This document shows positions 36,727-48,654 of a DNA stretch of 64,000 nucleotides, in pieces. The notes under the pieces were generated by a model. That model did no database searches, was not told the origin of the DNA, and saw only the letters and a program-made list of their open reading frames with translations. The stretch spans positions 42,785,391-42,849,390 of the forward strand of contig NC_089272.1 of the NCBI RefSeq assembly GCF_963678975.1, read 5' to 3'. A program made the translations under genes and the position numbers. Within the stretch, counting starts at the first letter, position 1, and each line of letters begins with the position of its first letter. Source of the stretch: Dysidea avara (lineage: Eukaryota; Porifera; Demospongiae; Dictyoceratida; Dysideidae).

Positions 36727-38474
36727 GCCTTCTTAAATTTCTATGATGCTACTGTTCAGAAATACAGTGGTGTCTACACTAGCTTATCAATTTTATCAGA
36801 ATCTGACATATTCAGTATAGTTATGCAGAGTTTGCAATCCATTATACTGTTTGAACCATCTTTAGTTAAAACATTGATGCTTTCTGTATTATAATCTTGT
36901 GTATAGGAAATGTAAAAGCACTATGTAGGTAAAAGACTATGTTACTTAATTTAGTTCTTAAATCTTTATCTGAAAGTCCTCTCCCACTGAAATGGAAGTC
37001 ATTTGCTTCCCTAGCTTGTACTCATGCACAGGCTGAAAGTGCAGCAGGGCTACTACAGTGAATTTATATAGTTATGTACGTAGTTGGATGTCAAAATGCC
37101 TATATACCTATAGGATAGATTTATAGTGTTTGCCTTTGTTTGGCTCATCATCTTTGCTTCTTCATAAACTTGGTAGGGTAGCTAGCCACAATGTATTTAC
37201 TCCTTCATTATCATTACTATCATATCATCTTCTATAATTCTCTTCTTGAAAAAGCTTAAAAATAACAAGAGACTCTCTTAACTTAGCCAAATGCAAACTA
37301 CAATTATTAAACAATAGCATTACAGTAATTAGAAGTGAGTTTTTGGGTGTAATCCTTAAGTTTTGATGCAAGAAGAGTGATAGCATCAATTAGCTCATGA
37401 GTATTGGTGAGTATGACTTGTATGTTATGCCTTGTGGGGTGGTTTTGTTGTAGCTAACTAAGAATCACTACAATGCTAGCTAGCTAATAGCTAGTTTTGT
37501 GTATAACTAATTGCTGGTCCAGGACAGCTAGCTGTTCAGAAGTAAACCCAACTCCAAAGAGATTTCCAGAGTCTATAAGTGCAGTGTAGCTAAAGTTACA
37601 GTGAATGATCGATTGCCCTATCTCCATTAGCAAATATTATATCATTGCACCTAGTTCTTGCTATGGCTTCACAAATCAATTAAATACAGATTTTTTTGTG
37701 CCTCACATTGCTAAGCATTATACATAAGTCCATTTTCATCCAGATGATTTCACAACCCATGCACTTAATTTCAATCCACAGCTGTGTTTAAGATTTGAAT
37801 TATGCTATGCATTAGCCACAAGGTTGTATACGTGTCGAGCTCAGTGAAAAATGGTAGCAATGTGTTTTCTAAGCTGGGATGTTTCTGTAGTTGTGAAGTA
37901 GCAAAGGGTAGTGAATACCTCATTATTTTTCCCACTTTTGGAATGAAATATGTTGGTGATATGGTCACTAAAATGTAACTGGCTAAGAAAAACCCACAAA
38001 TTTCTCAAATGCCATTTTATTGCTTCTCTATTATTTATTATAGTAACAAAGGCCAACTGAAAGGTTTAGTCTTTTAATAGTCTTTGAGTTATAGTGCTGG
38101 ACATTTCTAACAGCCAATAAATTTGATTTGTACAGCAAATATACAGCAAATAAAGTACAGGTGCTTAATTTATTACATACAATGTAGTATCCATGAAAAT
38201 TTGATTTACTGTACAAAAGGAGGTAACCAGAGGAGATAATTACCTACTCTGGTTCTAACAATTAGAACACTGTACTATGCAGAATTGTCATAATCCCTTA
38301 TGAAAATGAAACATATTTTAAAGAATTTAAAATATGCTTATATAAACAAACATACACATATTTTAACATTATTTGTTGTCAGTTAATTGCATGTGTGTGT
38401 GTGTGTGCAAGTTGGCTTGAAAATTTTCTACTGAGTTTTGATTGATAACACCTCCTGGCAAGGTATTCCAAAGT

Positions 38475-41430
38475 TTAATCGATGATGGCATAATATGAAT
38501 ATTTGTATGCGTCCACTCTTGTGTACGGCTGCATGAAGTGACCATGTGTATAGTGACATGTTATTGGTACTAATATATTGTCATTAATGTCAACATCAAC
38601 AATATCGTTAATTATTTTGTAAAACATTATCAGTTTTGCATTTGTTCTTCTGCTTTGCAAACTAGGACATCCCAAAGATTCCATCATTTTAGTCACACTA
38701 GCGTATCTGTCTTTCTTATTTAAAACAAATCTTCACTGTGAAAAAGGTGGGATATAATATGGTATTTTCAGTGGCTTATTGAATACAAATAAGCTTTAAT
38801 ATAAACCCTGTATTATACTCATGTTATACTTTAGTATAATGCATACTATACTATTACATATATGGTTTCAGTTTATTTACCACATTACCTGAAATAGCTT
38901 ATATCTAGTATAATGCCCACACTATACCATCACATAATTGGTTCCAGTATGTTTAACACATTAACTAAAGCCTTACATGAGATTGTTAGTATAATACAGG
39001 TTATATCAAGCTTTTTTGTATTAAATAAGCCACTGGAAATACCATCTTATATCCCTCTTTTTTCACAGTGCTTGCTGATCGTCTTTGCACCATCTCTAGT
39101 CTGTTAATGTCTGTCTGGTAATGTGGTGACCATACCACTGATGCATACTCTAGAACTGGTCGTAAATAAGTTTGATAGCATGATGATTTTACAGCAATGG
39201 GACAGTTTGTTAAGTTTCGTCGCAAAAAACCAAACACACAATTTTCCTTCTTGACAACATTGTTGATATGTTCATGCCAGTTCAGTTTTTGGTCTATGGT
39301 GACTCCGAGGTATTTAGCGTGTTCAACTTGTTGGATATTAGTACAGTCTATGTGATATGTAAGGTTAGGTAAGTTAGACTTGTTTGATATTCTTAAACAC
39401 TCGCATTTACTTGGATTGAAGTTCATTTGCCATTTCTTGGCCCACTGAGATAATGAATTTAGATCTTGTTGTAAAATAGTAATGTCTTCCTCTGAATTAA
39501 TATTTCTGTATAATAAAGCATCATCAGCATATAATTTGATCTCAGATTTAACTACTGTTGGGATATCATTAATGTAACACAAAAAGAGTAACGGTCCCAG
39601 GACAGAACCATGTGGGACTCCTGATATTACTGATTGTGGTTGACTGGTTTCTCCATTTAGTACAACTTGCTGCTTTCTATCAGATAAAAGGCATTGATCC
39701 AATTTAACAATTGGCCACGTATACCATATGAGGACAGTTTATGAGATAGCTTATTGTGAGGAACGGTGTTGAAAGCTTTTGACAAGTCCAGCAGAATTGC
39801 ATGTACCTCTCCAAAGTAGTCGCAAAGTCGTGTACAGTTGATATCAGTTGGGTTTCGCATGAGCGCCGCTTACGGAAGCCATGTTGCTGTCTGCATATAA
39901 TATGATTTTCTTCTAGCTGTTGATAAATACTGGTGGAAATTATATGTTCGAGTATCTTACAAACAATACATGGTAAGGAAATTGGTCTGTAGTTAGAGGG
40001 GTGCGCACGACTTCCCTGCTTATAGATTGGCACCACGAGGGTAATTTTCCAGTCTTGTGGAAGGACACTCTGTTCAAGGGAAGCTTGGTAAATTAGAGTA
40101 AGTGATGGGGCAATTTCACTTGACATTAGCTCTAAGAGTCTACCAGGGATCTGGTCTGGTCCACTAGATTTGTGCAGTTCTATGTTAGAAAGGAGTTGCT
40201 TGACTCCTTCGACAGAAATGTTCAGGCTTCTTAATTCAGAGGAAAAATTGGCATCAGCAATAGGTGGGCAATTGTTGTCTTCTCTGGTAAAGACTGAACT
40301 AAAATACTTGTTCAACTCTTCAGCCTTTGCCAAATTATTAGTAACTACTTCACCGTTTACCTCCAAGGTAGGAATTCCATTACAGTCTTTTCGCTGACTT
40401 TTGATATATGAAAATAGTTTTTTATTTGGACAATTTGATTGTGGATTTATCAAGTTTGTTAAATAATCATTATGTGCTTTTCGACATTCACGTTGGGCTG
40501 CCCTTTTAGCTGTACGGTAAGCATTCCAGTCTTCAGTAGAGCCAGACATGCGAGCACGGTTATACAAATGCTTCTTCTTTCTAATATATAGTTTGGTGTT
40601 TGCACAACAATTGTTTCCTTTTAGCTGGAGGAATATAAACAGCGTTCACAGATGATTCAATGTAAACTATGTCATTGTCACTTATTCCTGGCAGAGGTAT
40701 ACATTTGTTAACTAAATTTGGTCAGTTAGTGGCAAAAATTTCAAAGGTATTCTTATTTCTTGTAGGGAAATCAACCAACTGAGTCAAACCAGCATAACAA
40801 AACGTGTCAAGGATGATATTACAGTAAGAAGAAGGATAGTTGTTCCCCAAGATTGAACAATTTGACCAGTTGATGTTTGGAAGATTCACATCTCCAGCAA
40901 ACCATATCACAGCATTAGGATTTTTATCAGCTAAGTCATTTAGCCGTGACACATTAATTCTAGGTATCTTAAGTCTGTATTAGGTGCTCTATACACTGAT
41001 ACTACTATTAAAGACTCACTTCAAGATAATTCCAGTTCAGAACCTATGAGTTCACAAGGGTAGTTACTAGTATCAATTTCTTTCCATGAGTAAATTTTAT
41101 TGCAGGCTAGAAAGACACCTCCAAAACCATCACTTCTATCACGTCTAAACACTTGGTAATCATCACAAAATATTTCACTGTTCTGTATGTCCGACCTCAA
41201 CCAAGATTCTGTTACTGCAATAATATCAGGTTTGTAGACAGAAACAAAGTTATCAAAGAGTGGTTTTTTGCATGAATACTTTGGCAGTTTATGACAGCAA
41301 GTGTCAATGCAACATTATCATTATTATTGCTTATATTAAGAGTGGATGAGAAATTTCTGAAGTTACATACAATTGGTGTAGTGAGATCATGATTACTGTC
41401 AGTTGTTAGATCAGAATCAATGGGAGACAA
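38475..41430 (-). pseudogene. LINE ORF2: APE endonuclease and reverse transcriptase, broken
   Basis: Endonuclease pieces: LAVINCQSIHAKNHSL (41430-41212), then in other frames ITAVTESWL-like and RRDRSDGFGGV, then WFAGDVNLPNINW (40952-40722). Reverse transcriptase pieces: KSSGPDQIPGRLL, PSNYRPISL, HGFRKRRSCETQL (40567-39704); LLDLSKAFNTVPHNKL (39860-39657); SGVPHGSVLGPLLF and LYADDALLY (39702-39001). The C-terminal thumb region continues at 38733-38475 (SVTKMMESLGCPSLQSRR) after the inserted element. Known role: target-primed reverse transcription. At least four frame breaks make this copy inactive. Confidence 0.85.
38734..39070. mobile_element. 337-bp TIR element inserted in the LINE, 3-bp duplication
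   Basis: Ends CACTGTGAAAAAGGTGGGAT and its near complement, TIRs of about 60 bp. It is flanked by CTT on both sides (38731-38733, 39071-39073). Removing the element with one CTT rejoins the LINE reading frame, confirming the boundaries. CACT ends with a 3-bp duplication fit CACTA/EnSpm-like or related superfamilies. Confidence 0.85.
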
Positions 41431-41466
41431 GGGTAAATCTAATTGAACTTTAACACTTTCTATATA

Positions 41467-42498
41467 TTAGGTACACTGATCAGCAAGATCAATCAGACTG
41501 GGCTGTTTTATTGGTGGGATTGGTTCAGATAAAATTTCCGGCTGTCGTCTAGGCTGTCTTTTCATAATTGTGCCATTTTTAATAATTAGGTTCACTTCAC
41601 CTTGTTGTTTTCTTTTCTTAAGTTCCTCTACCAGCTTCTTATGTTTCAATCTCTGGAGTTTTGTCATGTCTTGTGCAATAAATATGTTTTTATACTCTTC
41701 ATGAAATCTGAGTTTGGGGACTCTAGACAGAAGTTCTAACTTTTCAACTCCAGACTCTAATAATGCAACAAGAAGGGGTCTAGCTTTATTATCAGTTTTA
41801 CAGCCAAGATGGAATAACTTATAATTATGGATTTTAATATCCAAATCAGTAGAATCTTCGCACACTTTTAGGAGCTTATCTCTTTCTGCTGGGTCTTCTG
41901 GAAAGTTGTAAATGATTATGTTGTTTTTCTTTCTTTCTCGTTCAGCTAATTCTTCTACAATAGTTGTTGCTGTAGATAGTTCTTGTGAGCTGGAAACGTT
42001 TCCTGTTGCCTGAGGTTGTGTTTGGCTAGAGAGCAAATCGTTAAACTTCTTTTTGAGAGACAGGTTGTTCTGGCTTAGTTCTTCAATTTGGGACCCAAGT
42101 TTTGACACTGTAGTCTTTAAAACTCCATACTGCTCACCAATCACCTTCAGGTCCTGAGAGATATTAACAGGAGAGTCATGGTTGGCAACAGAAGTGAATT
42201 GATTTAGACACGAGTAGCACTGATTATACTTACAACAATATACTAGATTGGGGATTTCTCCTACTACTTGGTTAAATAGCTTGTATTTTTCTTTAGGTAT
42301 TCCCTCACAACTAGCGTGTACCCATCAATAACAAAATTCACATTGAATAGCATCACTTGATTTACCTTTAGATGTGCAGCGTTTCATACAGTGACTACAC
42401 GTGTCACCTGGCAACTTAACTAGCTTGCTCTGGCTTTCTGCCGGCGAAGTGTCCTGTGAGGCTGCAGTAACTTGATCCAATGACCGTTTCATAGTCAT
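41467..42498 (-). pseudogene. LINE ORF1: PHD finger, coiled coil, RRM-like domain
   Basis: Reads from ATG at 42498 to TAA at 41467. The N-terminal part has a PHD-type zinc finger (CSHC, CEFC, WVHASC, then a later C pair), interrupted by an in-frame TGA at 42327-42325. A coiled coil follows (KLGSQIEELSQNNLSLKKKF), then an RRM-like block (NNIIIYNFPE), typical of ORF1 proteins of CR1/L2-like LINEs that bind the element RNA. The stop inside the finger means a full-length product is no longer made by this copy. Confidence 0.75.
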
Positions 42499-42985
42499 GT
42501 CATTCTAATTGAGTTGCACTGTAATGAAAAACTGTCACAAATAACCGTGTACACGATAACTTTACGCTTGCCTTTAGCGGTACCCTTAAAGGATGCCACG
42601 GTACAACAGCTTCTCGGTGTGTTAGTAGCGGGAAAATGCTTGAAGAGGAGGAGTGCGAAGAAGGACATCTGACTCCCACAATTCAAATGCAAAAAAATTC
42701 AGTCTATTGAGAAGTGTTCTATCCTTTCACTGTTTACATAATGTTGAAGAGGTTAAATCTTTCGCATTAGTAAAATCGCCAGGAGGTGGCCAGTTTTACG
42801 GGAAACGTTTACGATTTCTAACAGAAGACCGTATATTAAAGTACAACGCGGATTGGCAGTGTTGATAAGTGTTAACGAAGTCGGTACGCAATCCCGGGTA
42901 TGTAGTATATAATATCTATGGTCATATGATCGTTCACTTTGTGATAAAAGCACCTAATTTGGTGTGGTGATGCTTGTTGTTATTA

Positions 42986-43362
42986 TCACTAGATTTGCCA
43001 TCTTTTCATTATAGACGATTGAGAGGTGATCTAATATTTCTTTTCAAAATTCTTAACAATTATTTCACCACCGATATATATACGTACTCAAGATCTATTA
43101 CCAGGGGGCATCAATTCAAATTGTTTAAGGAACGCTCAAGACTATTGTGTAGATCCAATTACTTTATCAATAGAATCACCAACAATTGGAATAGTTTGCC
43201 TAATTATGTTGTAAATAGTTCTTCGATTAACACTTTTAAATCATTATTAGATAGTCATTTAATTGATTCAAGATTTATTTTTGTATAATTACTGCATTGA
43301 TCGGGTATGCAGGCTGTGCCTTTACCCGTATTTAATCATAATCATAATCATAATCAAGACTC
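42986..43362 (+). pseudogene. LINE ORF2 C-terminal fragment with 3' tail
   Basis: Encodes LDLPSFHYRRLRGDLIFLFK, then TRGHQFKLFKERSR and NNWNSLPNYVV, the standard C-terminal segment of CR1/Jockey-like LINE ORF2, ending in a stop and a short TAATCA repeat tail (43336-43360). 5'-truncated copy in the opposite orientation to the main LINE. Confidence 0.75.
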
Positions 43363-44167
43363 ACTGAGGAGCGCGGCCAAGAAACTACGAAGCGCACGCC
43401 CAATTAAAAGACGTGGCCACTACTATGAGTTATTTACGTGTAGGGTCGGTTTCGCAATATTATCCCTGGATTACGCAACATCTCTCAATGGATTTGTATT
43501 GGGTTACGTAATAAAAAATCTTTAGTCGTCGTTTTCTTGCGACCTTCCTAAAATAAAAAATATAGCCGTATTTAGACATATTTCACTTTATTTCTCTGCC
43601 TTGTATTACACTTATCGTCACGTTATACCAGTCATCTTACCCGTATTTGTACCGGTAGTCTAGGCCTGACATTATCTAATTCTGGTTGGCCCTACGCGTA
43701 TTTTCTCCATTCAAACCTGTAATCCCTACAATAACTTTTAAAGACACGATGTGGACACAAGCCCTAATGTCTGACAAACACGTTGTAAAAGCGTGCAGAC
43801 CCGTAAGTTCCCTAGGGAAGGAATTTTAAGCAGAAATCTTATAGAGTCCATTTAGTATCACGCCCCATGCCAGCGTTTAGGCCAATGAAATTTGATTAGC
43901 AGTTTCGCGTCATCGCTAGCATGCTTTTGATACACCCGCATGGAATTTCATTATTGGTATTTCACATCGAAATACTCTAATAAAGCAGTCACTTTTATTC
44001 TAATAGAACAATCAGCTATACTCTAATGGAAAAATCACTTGTTTAGGAGTTACAGAATTAACTGAATATTCTAGTAACGTACTTTAGCTAATGCAAGAGT
44101 AATCAATGTACATCTCACTGTTTTTTGGCAGAAATCTTCATGTTTGGATGTGTGTTGTGCATAATCC
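43363..44167. other. Intergenic, nothing coding
   Basis: No gene recognised. An AGCAGTC-type motif lies near 43975-44000. A stretch near 43780-43870 resembles 44790-44870 in the same orientation (AGGGAAGG...TCCATTTAG...GCC), suggesting an old repeat. Confidence 0.35.
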
Positions 44168-44690
44168 ATAAGACCTCACCTTGAATATGCTAATGTTGTA
44201 TGGGGACCCAATTATATTGGAGATTGTGACAGGATGGAGAGAGTACAAAGAAGAGCCACTAAATGTGTTCAGGATCTGTCCAGTTTGGAGTATGATGAGC
44301 GTCTGGTTACCCTCAAGCTTCCTACATTGTCATATCGAAGGCATCGTGCTGACATGATTATGGTATATAATATCTTACAAGGGAATGTTAATCTTCGACC
44401 TGAATTATTTTTCCACCTGAATTTGTCAAGTGCCACAAGGGGACATGACTTCAAACTTTTTAAACCTCATGCCCAAAAGAATGTTCGAAGTGAATTCTTT
44501 TCAGTAAGAACCATCAATTCATGGAATAATTTACCCAATTAAGTAGTGTCGTCTAATTCTAATGACAACTTTAAAATTTTGATTGATAACCTTTATTCTT
44601 AATGTAATTGTTTATTGTAATGAGCAGGACTCACAGGCATAATGCCTTTTTCTCTGTATTTAATAATAATAATAATAATAAATAATGAAT
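44168..44690 (+). pseudogene. Second LINE ORF2 C-terminal fragment with (TAA)n tail
   Basis: Encodes RPHLEYANVVWGP, MERVQRRATKCVQDL, TLSYRRHRADMIMVYN and ATRGHDFKLFKP, the conserved end of ORF2. The frame stops at NNLPN and the element ends in a TAA repeat at about 44668-44690. 5'-truncated. Confidence 0.78.
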
Positions 44691-45758
44691 AATAACCGCC
44701 CGCCCGCATCAAATTTTCAAAAATCTGAGCGAGAAACTAGTAATCAAGTTTCATTGGCCTTATAGTCGGAAGATGTCTTATAAACAAGGTGTGAAAGCGT
44801 GAAGAACGTACAGACACTAGGGAAGGTGTATTAAATCGTTAGTCAATACTCCATTTAGCGCCATGCACCACTTATGATACAAGAAATGCTTTGCAAGTTG
44901 TGTGGAATGACCAAAACTAGGGTCCGCAACGCGAAAAATTGATATCCTCCAATCAACTACCTAACTATTGTCATGTGTTAGGCTAAGTGTAACGTGAATA
45001 ACACCAGCGTGGCAGCCAAGTTTGTCACTTTCTTCTGGTAGAAAACGATACAAATGTCTTAAAATCACGTGATTTTTCGTTGCAGCAGTTCGTAGGGTTG
45101 TTCGTATGCCACGATATTCACTCTCAATATTGTTCAAGTAGTCCATCATCAACTCAAAGTAAAGATTTCCAACTAAATTAAATAATTAACATTCCATACA
45201 TTCATTGGTATGATAAATATTGTGCATGTTTTCAGGGTCATTTTAGTGCAAACCCCACCCCAATCAGTGGTTCCTATCAAAAGATATAAGGAAAAGAAGT
45301 TGACAGTGTGATGATTTTTGTGTACAGCATTTCAATGCTTTTTATGTATATTGCATGGCACCAAACACAATATACAAAGTGTCATAAATCTAGATAGGAA
45401 ACTAATAACGACATTAAATTTTCACCACATATCTATTTTATGAAGAACAGCATATGAACTAAGTAAAACCTCTCAAAAGTGACCACTTCTTTGTAGACTG
45501 ACCACTCAGAATACTACATAAATAAAGCAAGTGATTCACAAATAAAACTGTGTATATTGTGTAATTCTAAGTATACACAGGTACCCAATGCATTTTCTGG
45601 AACAGTTAACTAGAAAAATCAGTAATATTTTATAAATGGCAAGTACTGGCATCACAAGTCACAATTAACACGTACTTCGGAAACATGCATGACAATCAGA
45701 TAACACAGTGTAAGAGCAACATTATTTTTAAAATACATTTGTTTGGACACTGCTCAGC

Positions 45759-45764
45759 TTTATT
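45759..45764 (-). promoter_or_regulatory. Poly(A) signal of the small membrane protein gene
   Basis: AATAAA on the minus strand, 72 bp downstream of the TAA of the two-exon gene. Position is right for 3' end formation. Confidence 0.45.
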
Positions 45765-45835
45765 TGTCACATTGTAAGCACTAAGGATGATAATTATTAT
45801 ATAACACAATGACATCACTATACTACAAAGAGAAA

Positions 45836-46276
45836 TTATAAATAGTTTCTGATCAAAAGTACAACCACTAAAGCTGCTATAAAATGGATCAAAACAGCAG
45901 TAAATACACCAGAATATAACAACAGGTACGTGTGAAGCCATGTAAGGTTGGTATCACATGCCAGTCTCCACTTTTGAAAAGATTATGCTCAACCTTGAAC
46001 CTTATTTTACAATTCCGCGCAAGACAACAAACTGCTCACCTTCAAACTATACTTGCATCGATGCAGGGGGATGCCTTGAAGTCCAAGGTGATTGTAATGC
46101 TGAATTCTGAGCAGTGTTAGATGGCGATTTACCTTTAAAAGGGTCATATTTTCATCGTAATCCAACATCAATCGTCCTCCAATCAAAAAACACATGGCAA
46201 AATCGAAATCAGCATATACGGTTTGCCTAGAACCACTTTCTTCGTCCTCATCAGCAGCAGATTCACGCGGAAACAC
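45836..46276 (-). CDS. Hypothetical small membrane protein, two exons
   Basis: Exon 1 46276-46040 (79 codons), donor GTGAGC; intron 46039-45971 (69 bp); exon 2 45970-45836 with stop TAA; both joints in phase 0; 123 residues. The N-terminus is acidic (ADEDEESGS), then FDFAMCFLIGGRLML; exon 2 encodes WLHTYLLLYSGVFTAVLIHF followed by IAALVVVLLIRNYL, one long or two short membrane segments at the C-terminus. AATAAA on the minus strand (45764-45759) lies 72 bp after the stop. No family recognised. It lies wholly inside a TIR insertion, so it may be a captured host gene or an element-borne gene. The intron is inferred only from splice signals and the quality of the second exon. Confidence 0.45.
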
Positions 46277-47551
46277 TCGGAAACTTCGGCTATCACAGGT
46301 GCCGCATTATTCCAATTAGAATTACGTACGCAATTATTTGTATGGGCTTCTTATGGGGATTTTTATTTCTCAAACTTTGATTTGCTATATTTCAATAAAT
46401 ACCGCATGGATTTTAATCCAGTAAAGTGCATTACGAAGTACGAAGCATTGGCTACCATTTACTGGAACGGCAGCTTGTGAAACGTTTATTGAAGGTGTAT
46501 AATTTAAGTAGCAAAAATATGTGTGAAAAAATGGTAGGTTGGAAATCGCTACTCAAAGTATTGGTGGTTTGATTTTATTGGTCAGTTTCTGGTGGCAGCA
46601 CGATCTGTGCAGCTTTTTGGCGACAGACAAAATGTTTCTTTCTCTAGAGCACAGGACAAACAGAGCAGCAACTGCGCCGTGGATCAGCAATGACCAGTAC
46701 TAGGTAAAAGTACCTGCATGCGGAGTATGGTTATAATTGAAGCTTGTTAGCCATCTGGCTGATCATGAGCCATCTATATGCTGAAATTCGGCCAAATTGA
46801 CGCGATTTTTTTCAAACAATTACCAGAATGGTTGATACATCAGTGAGACAGTCTCCAACAGCGAGGATACGAAGCTTATAAGCACTTACCGATACGGCTA
46901 TCTCGCCCAGTATACGCATAGAGCAATCCAATTCATGAATAGGCACTCACGTGATCGAAATTCAAATCGCGGAAATACCCATTTGAAATCGCTTTCATTT
47001 CTGAATAGGAATCATGCAGTGTGCTCCTTTTGTAAATATTTGTGTTAATTGTTCACTCGGGCGTGGTCTGGGCCAGTGCAGGTGTGTTTTATGCTGTGAT
47101 GGCATCATAGGGAGAGTCTCAGATTGCTGGGTTAATCGAGATGCTGACCTAATGCACACAAATTTTAAGGTCATGGAATAGATTATGGTTGTATTTCTGT
47201 GATTTGAATATCGATCACGTGAGTGCCTATTTCATGCATTGGATTGCTCTATGCGTTTACTGGGCGAGATAGCCGTATTGTTAGGTGTTTATAAGCTTCG
47301 TATCCTTGCTGTTGGAGACTGTCTCACTGATGTATCAACCATTCTGGTATTTGTTTGCAAAAACCGCGTCATTTTGGCCGAATTTCAGCATATAGATGGC
47401 TCAGCCAGATGGCTAACAAGCTTCAATTATAACCATACTTCGCATGCAGGTACTTTACCTAGTACTGGTCATTGCTGACCCACGGCGCAGTTGCTACTCT
47501 GCTTGTCCTGTGCTCCAGAGGAAGAAACATTTAGTCTGTCGCCAAAAAGCT

Positions 47552-48332
47552 TTTTTTTTTTTTTTTTTTTTTAAAGAAAGAAGAACCGGCCCAAGTTGGC
47601 ACTCCCATCCACCACACTCTACTCTACGCTAAGATGTTCTATAAAATGGGTTTAGCCTTTTCCTACACCTACAGAGCTACTGAAACAGAACCTACAGAAC
47701 ATAGAATAGAAAAAAAAAGGAAATGGGGCTTAAACGGCCCCAAGACGCCCCTCCCCCAGTGCAAGGTCAACTGATGCTGGAACATGACCCTTAAAAGGAT
47801 GACCAGAGGAGGAGCGAGAACCCCTTATGCACATGATGGCAGAGTGCAATAAGGAGAGGCCAAGACGGCAGCGAAGCCAGCTCATCACCCTACAGTACGG
47901 TGATTTCCACTTATAAGATAGGAGGAAGGCCAGGCACTTGTAAGCCACAGTGGTGGAGTCACCCATGCCTCCAGAAGTTGAAAAAACAAGAGGACTAAAA
48001 TTACCATGTTCCACCTCTCGCACTCTCTCCTCATACTGACGGCGCTTCGAAGTTTCATGCTGGCGATAGGGATTACAACGGTTTGAAGGGGCATAAGGGT
48101 TAAATATTCTAACATCAAAAAAAAGTAGGTTCAAACCGAGAACCCCAGAATCCAGAAGCCTTGATGTCCAAGCGAGCACCGACATCTTGGTTAGCTGTAC
48201 GTAGGGAGAGAGATTCACCACTCAAGGGCTGAAGGGGAGGTTCAGTAGATACATCATGACAAACCTCTGACATTAATTCTGCAGTCAAATCTCGGATGTC
48301 ATTGTGGCGGATGGTAAGGACACTTTCTTCTG
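47552..48332 (-). mobile_element. 5'-truncated LINE insertion with poly(A) and 14-bp duplication
   Basis: Flanked by GTCGCCAAAAAGCT on both sides (47538-47551 and 48333-48346), with a run of about 23 T at 47552-47574 representing the poly(A) tail of a minus-strand copy. It encodes a C-terminal LINE ORF2 fragment (48221-47730: RIFNPYAPSNRC, REVEHGNFSPLVFSTSGGMG, WLRCRLGLSLLHSAIMCIRG). Classic target-primed insertion, recent enough to keep its duplication intact. Confidence 0.88.
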
Positions 48333-48654
48333 GTCGCCAAAAAGCTGCACAGATCGTGCTGCCACCAGAAACTGACCAATAAAATCAAACCACCGATACT
48401 TTGAGTTGATGATAGACTACTTGAACAATGTTGAGAGTGAATATCGTGGGATACGAACAACCCTACGAACTGCTGAAACGCAAAATCACGTGGTTTTAAG
48501 ACATTTGTATCGTTTTCTACCAGAAGAAAGTGACAAACTTGGCTGCCACGCTGGTGTTATTCAAGTTACACTTAGCCTAACACATGACAATAGTTAGGTA
48601 GTTGATTGGAGGATATCGATTTTTACAAAATCACTCCAATTAGTAGCACTCTTT

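Larger units (their letters stand above)
38400..42498 (-). mobile_element. Non-LTR retrotransposon (CR1/Jockey-like LINE), decayed
   Basis: Minus-strand order: ORF1 (42498-41467), a 36-bp gap, endonuclease (41430-40722), reverse transcriptase and C-terminal region (40567-38400). It carries in-frame stops and several frameshifts, and a 337-bp DNA element interrupts its 3' part. 5' UTR and exact ends are not defined; a (CA)n-like tract at 38392-38406 marks the end of recognisable coding similarity. It lies antisense to the receptor gene and downstream of it. Confidence 0.85.
45162..46550. mobile_element. 1,389-bp insertion with short TIRs and 10-bp target duplication
   Basis: Flanked by ACTCAAAGTA on both sides (45152-45161 and 46551-46560). 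The opposite arm of the palindrome shows the uninterrupted site, proving an insertion. Inner ends AAGATTTCCAAC and complement of GTTGGAAATCGCT form TIRs of about 12 bp. The duplication length fits Mutator-like (MULE) elements; no transposase was found. It carries a two-exon gene on the minus strand. Confidence 0.75.
44934..48625. mobile_element. Large palindromic element with two later insertions
   Basis: Outer ends ATTGATATCCTCCAATCAAC and complement. After subtracting the two insertions, the arms (44934-46968 and 47203-48625) are each about 0.63-0.65 kb, with a 234-bp spacer. Each arm carries a copy of the same 63-residue open frame (44961-45152 minus and 48406-48597 plus; shared blocks RGIRTTLRTA and LRHLYRFLPEESDKLGCHAG). 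The left arm has a 1,389-bp insertion and the right arm a 781-bp LINE insertion. Element type unknown; fold-back-like. Confidence 0.75.

Noticed and set aside
36697..36894. 65-residue open frame beside element g
   Set aside because: Starts within the TIR and has no conserved motif.
42653..42865. Plus-strand frame upstream of the LINE ORF1
   Set aside because: Could be 5' UTR of the LINE or unrelated sequence; no recognisable domain, so not called.
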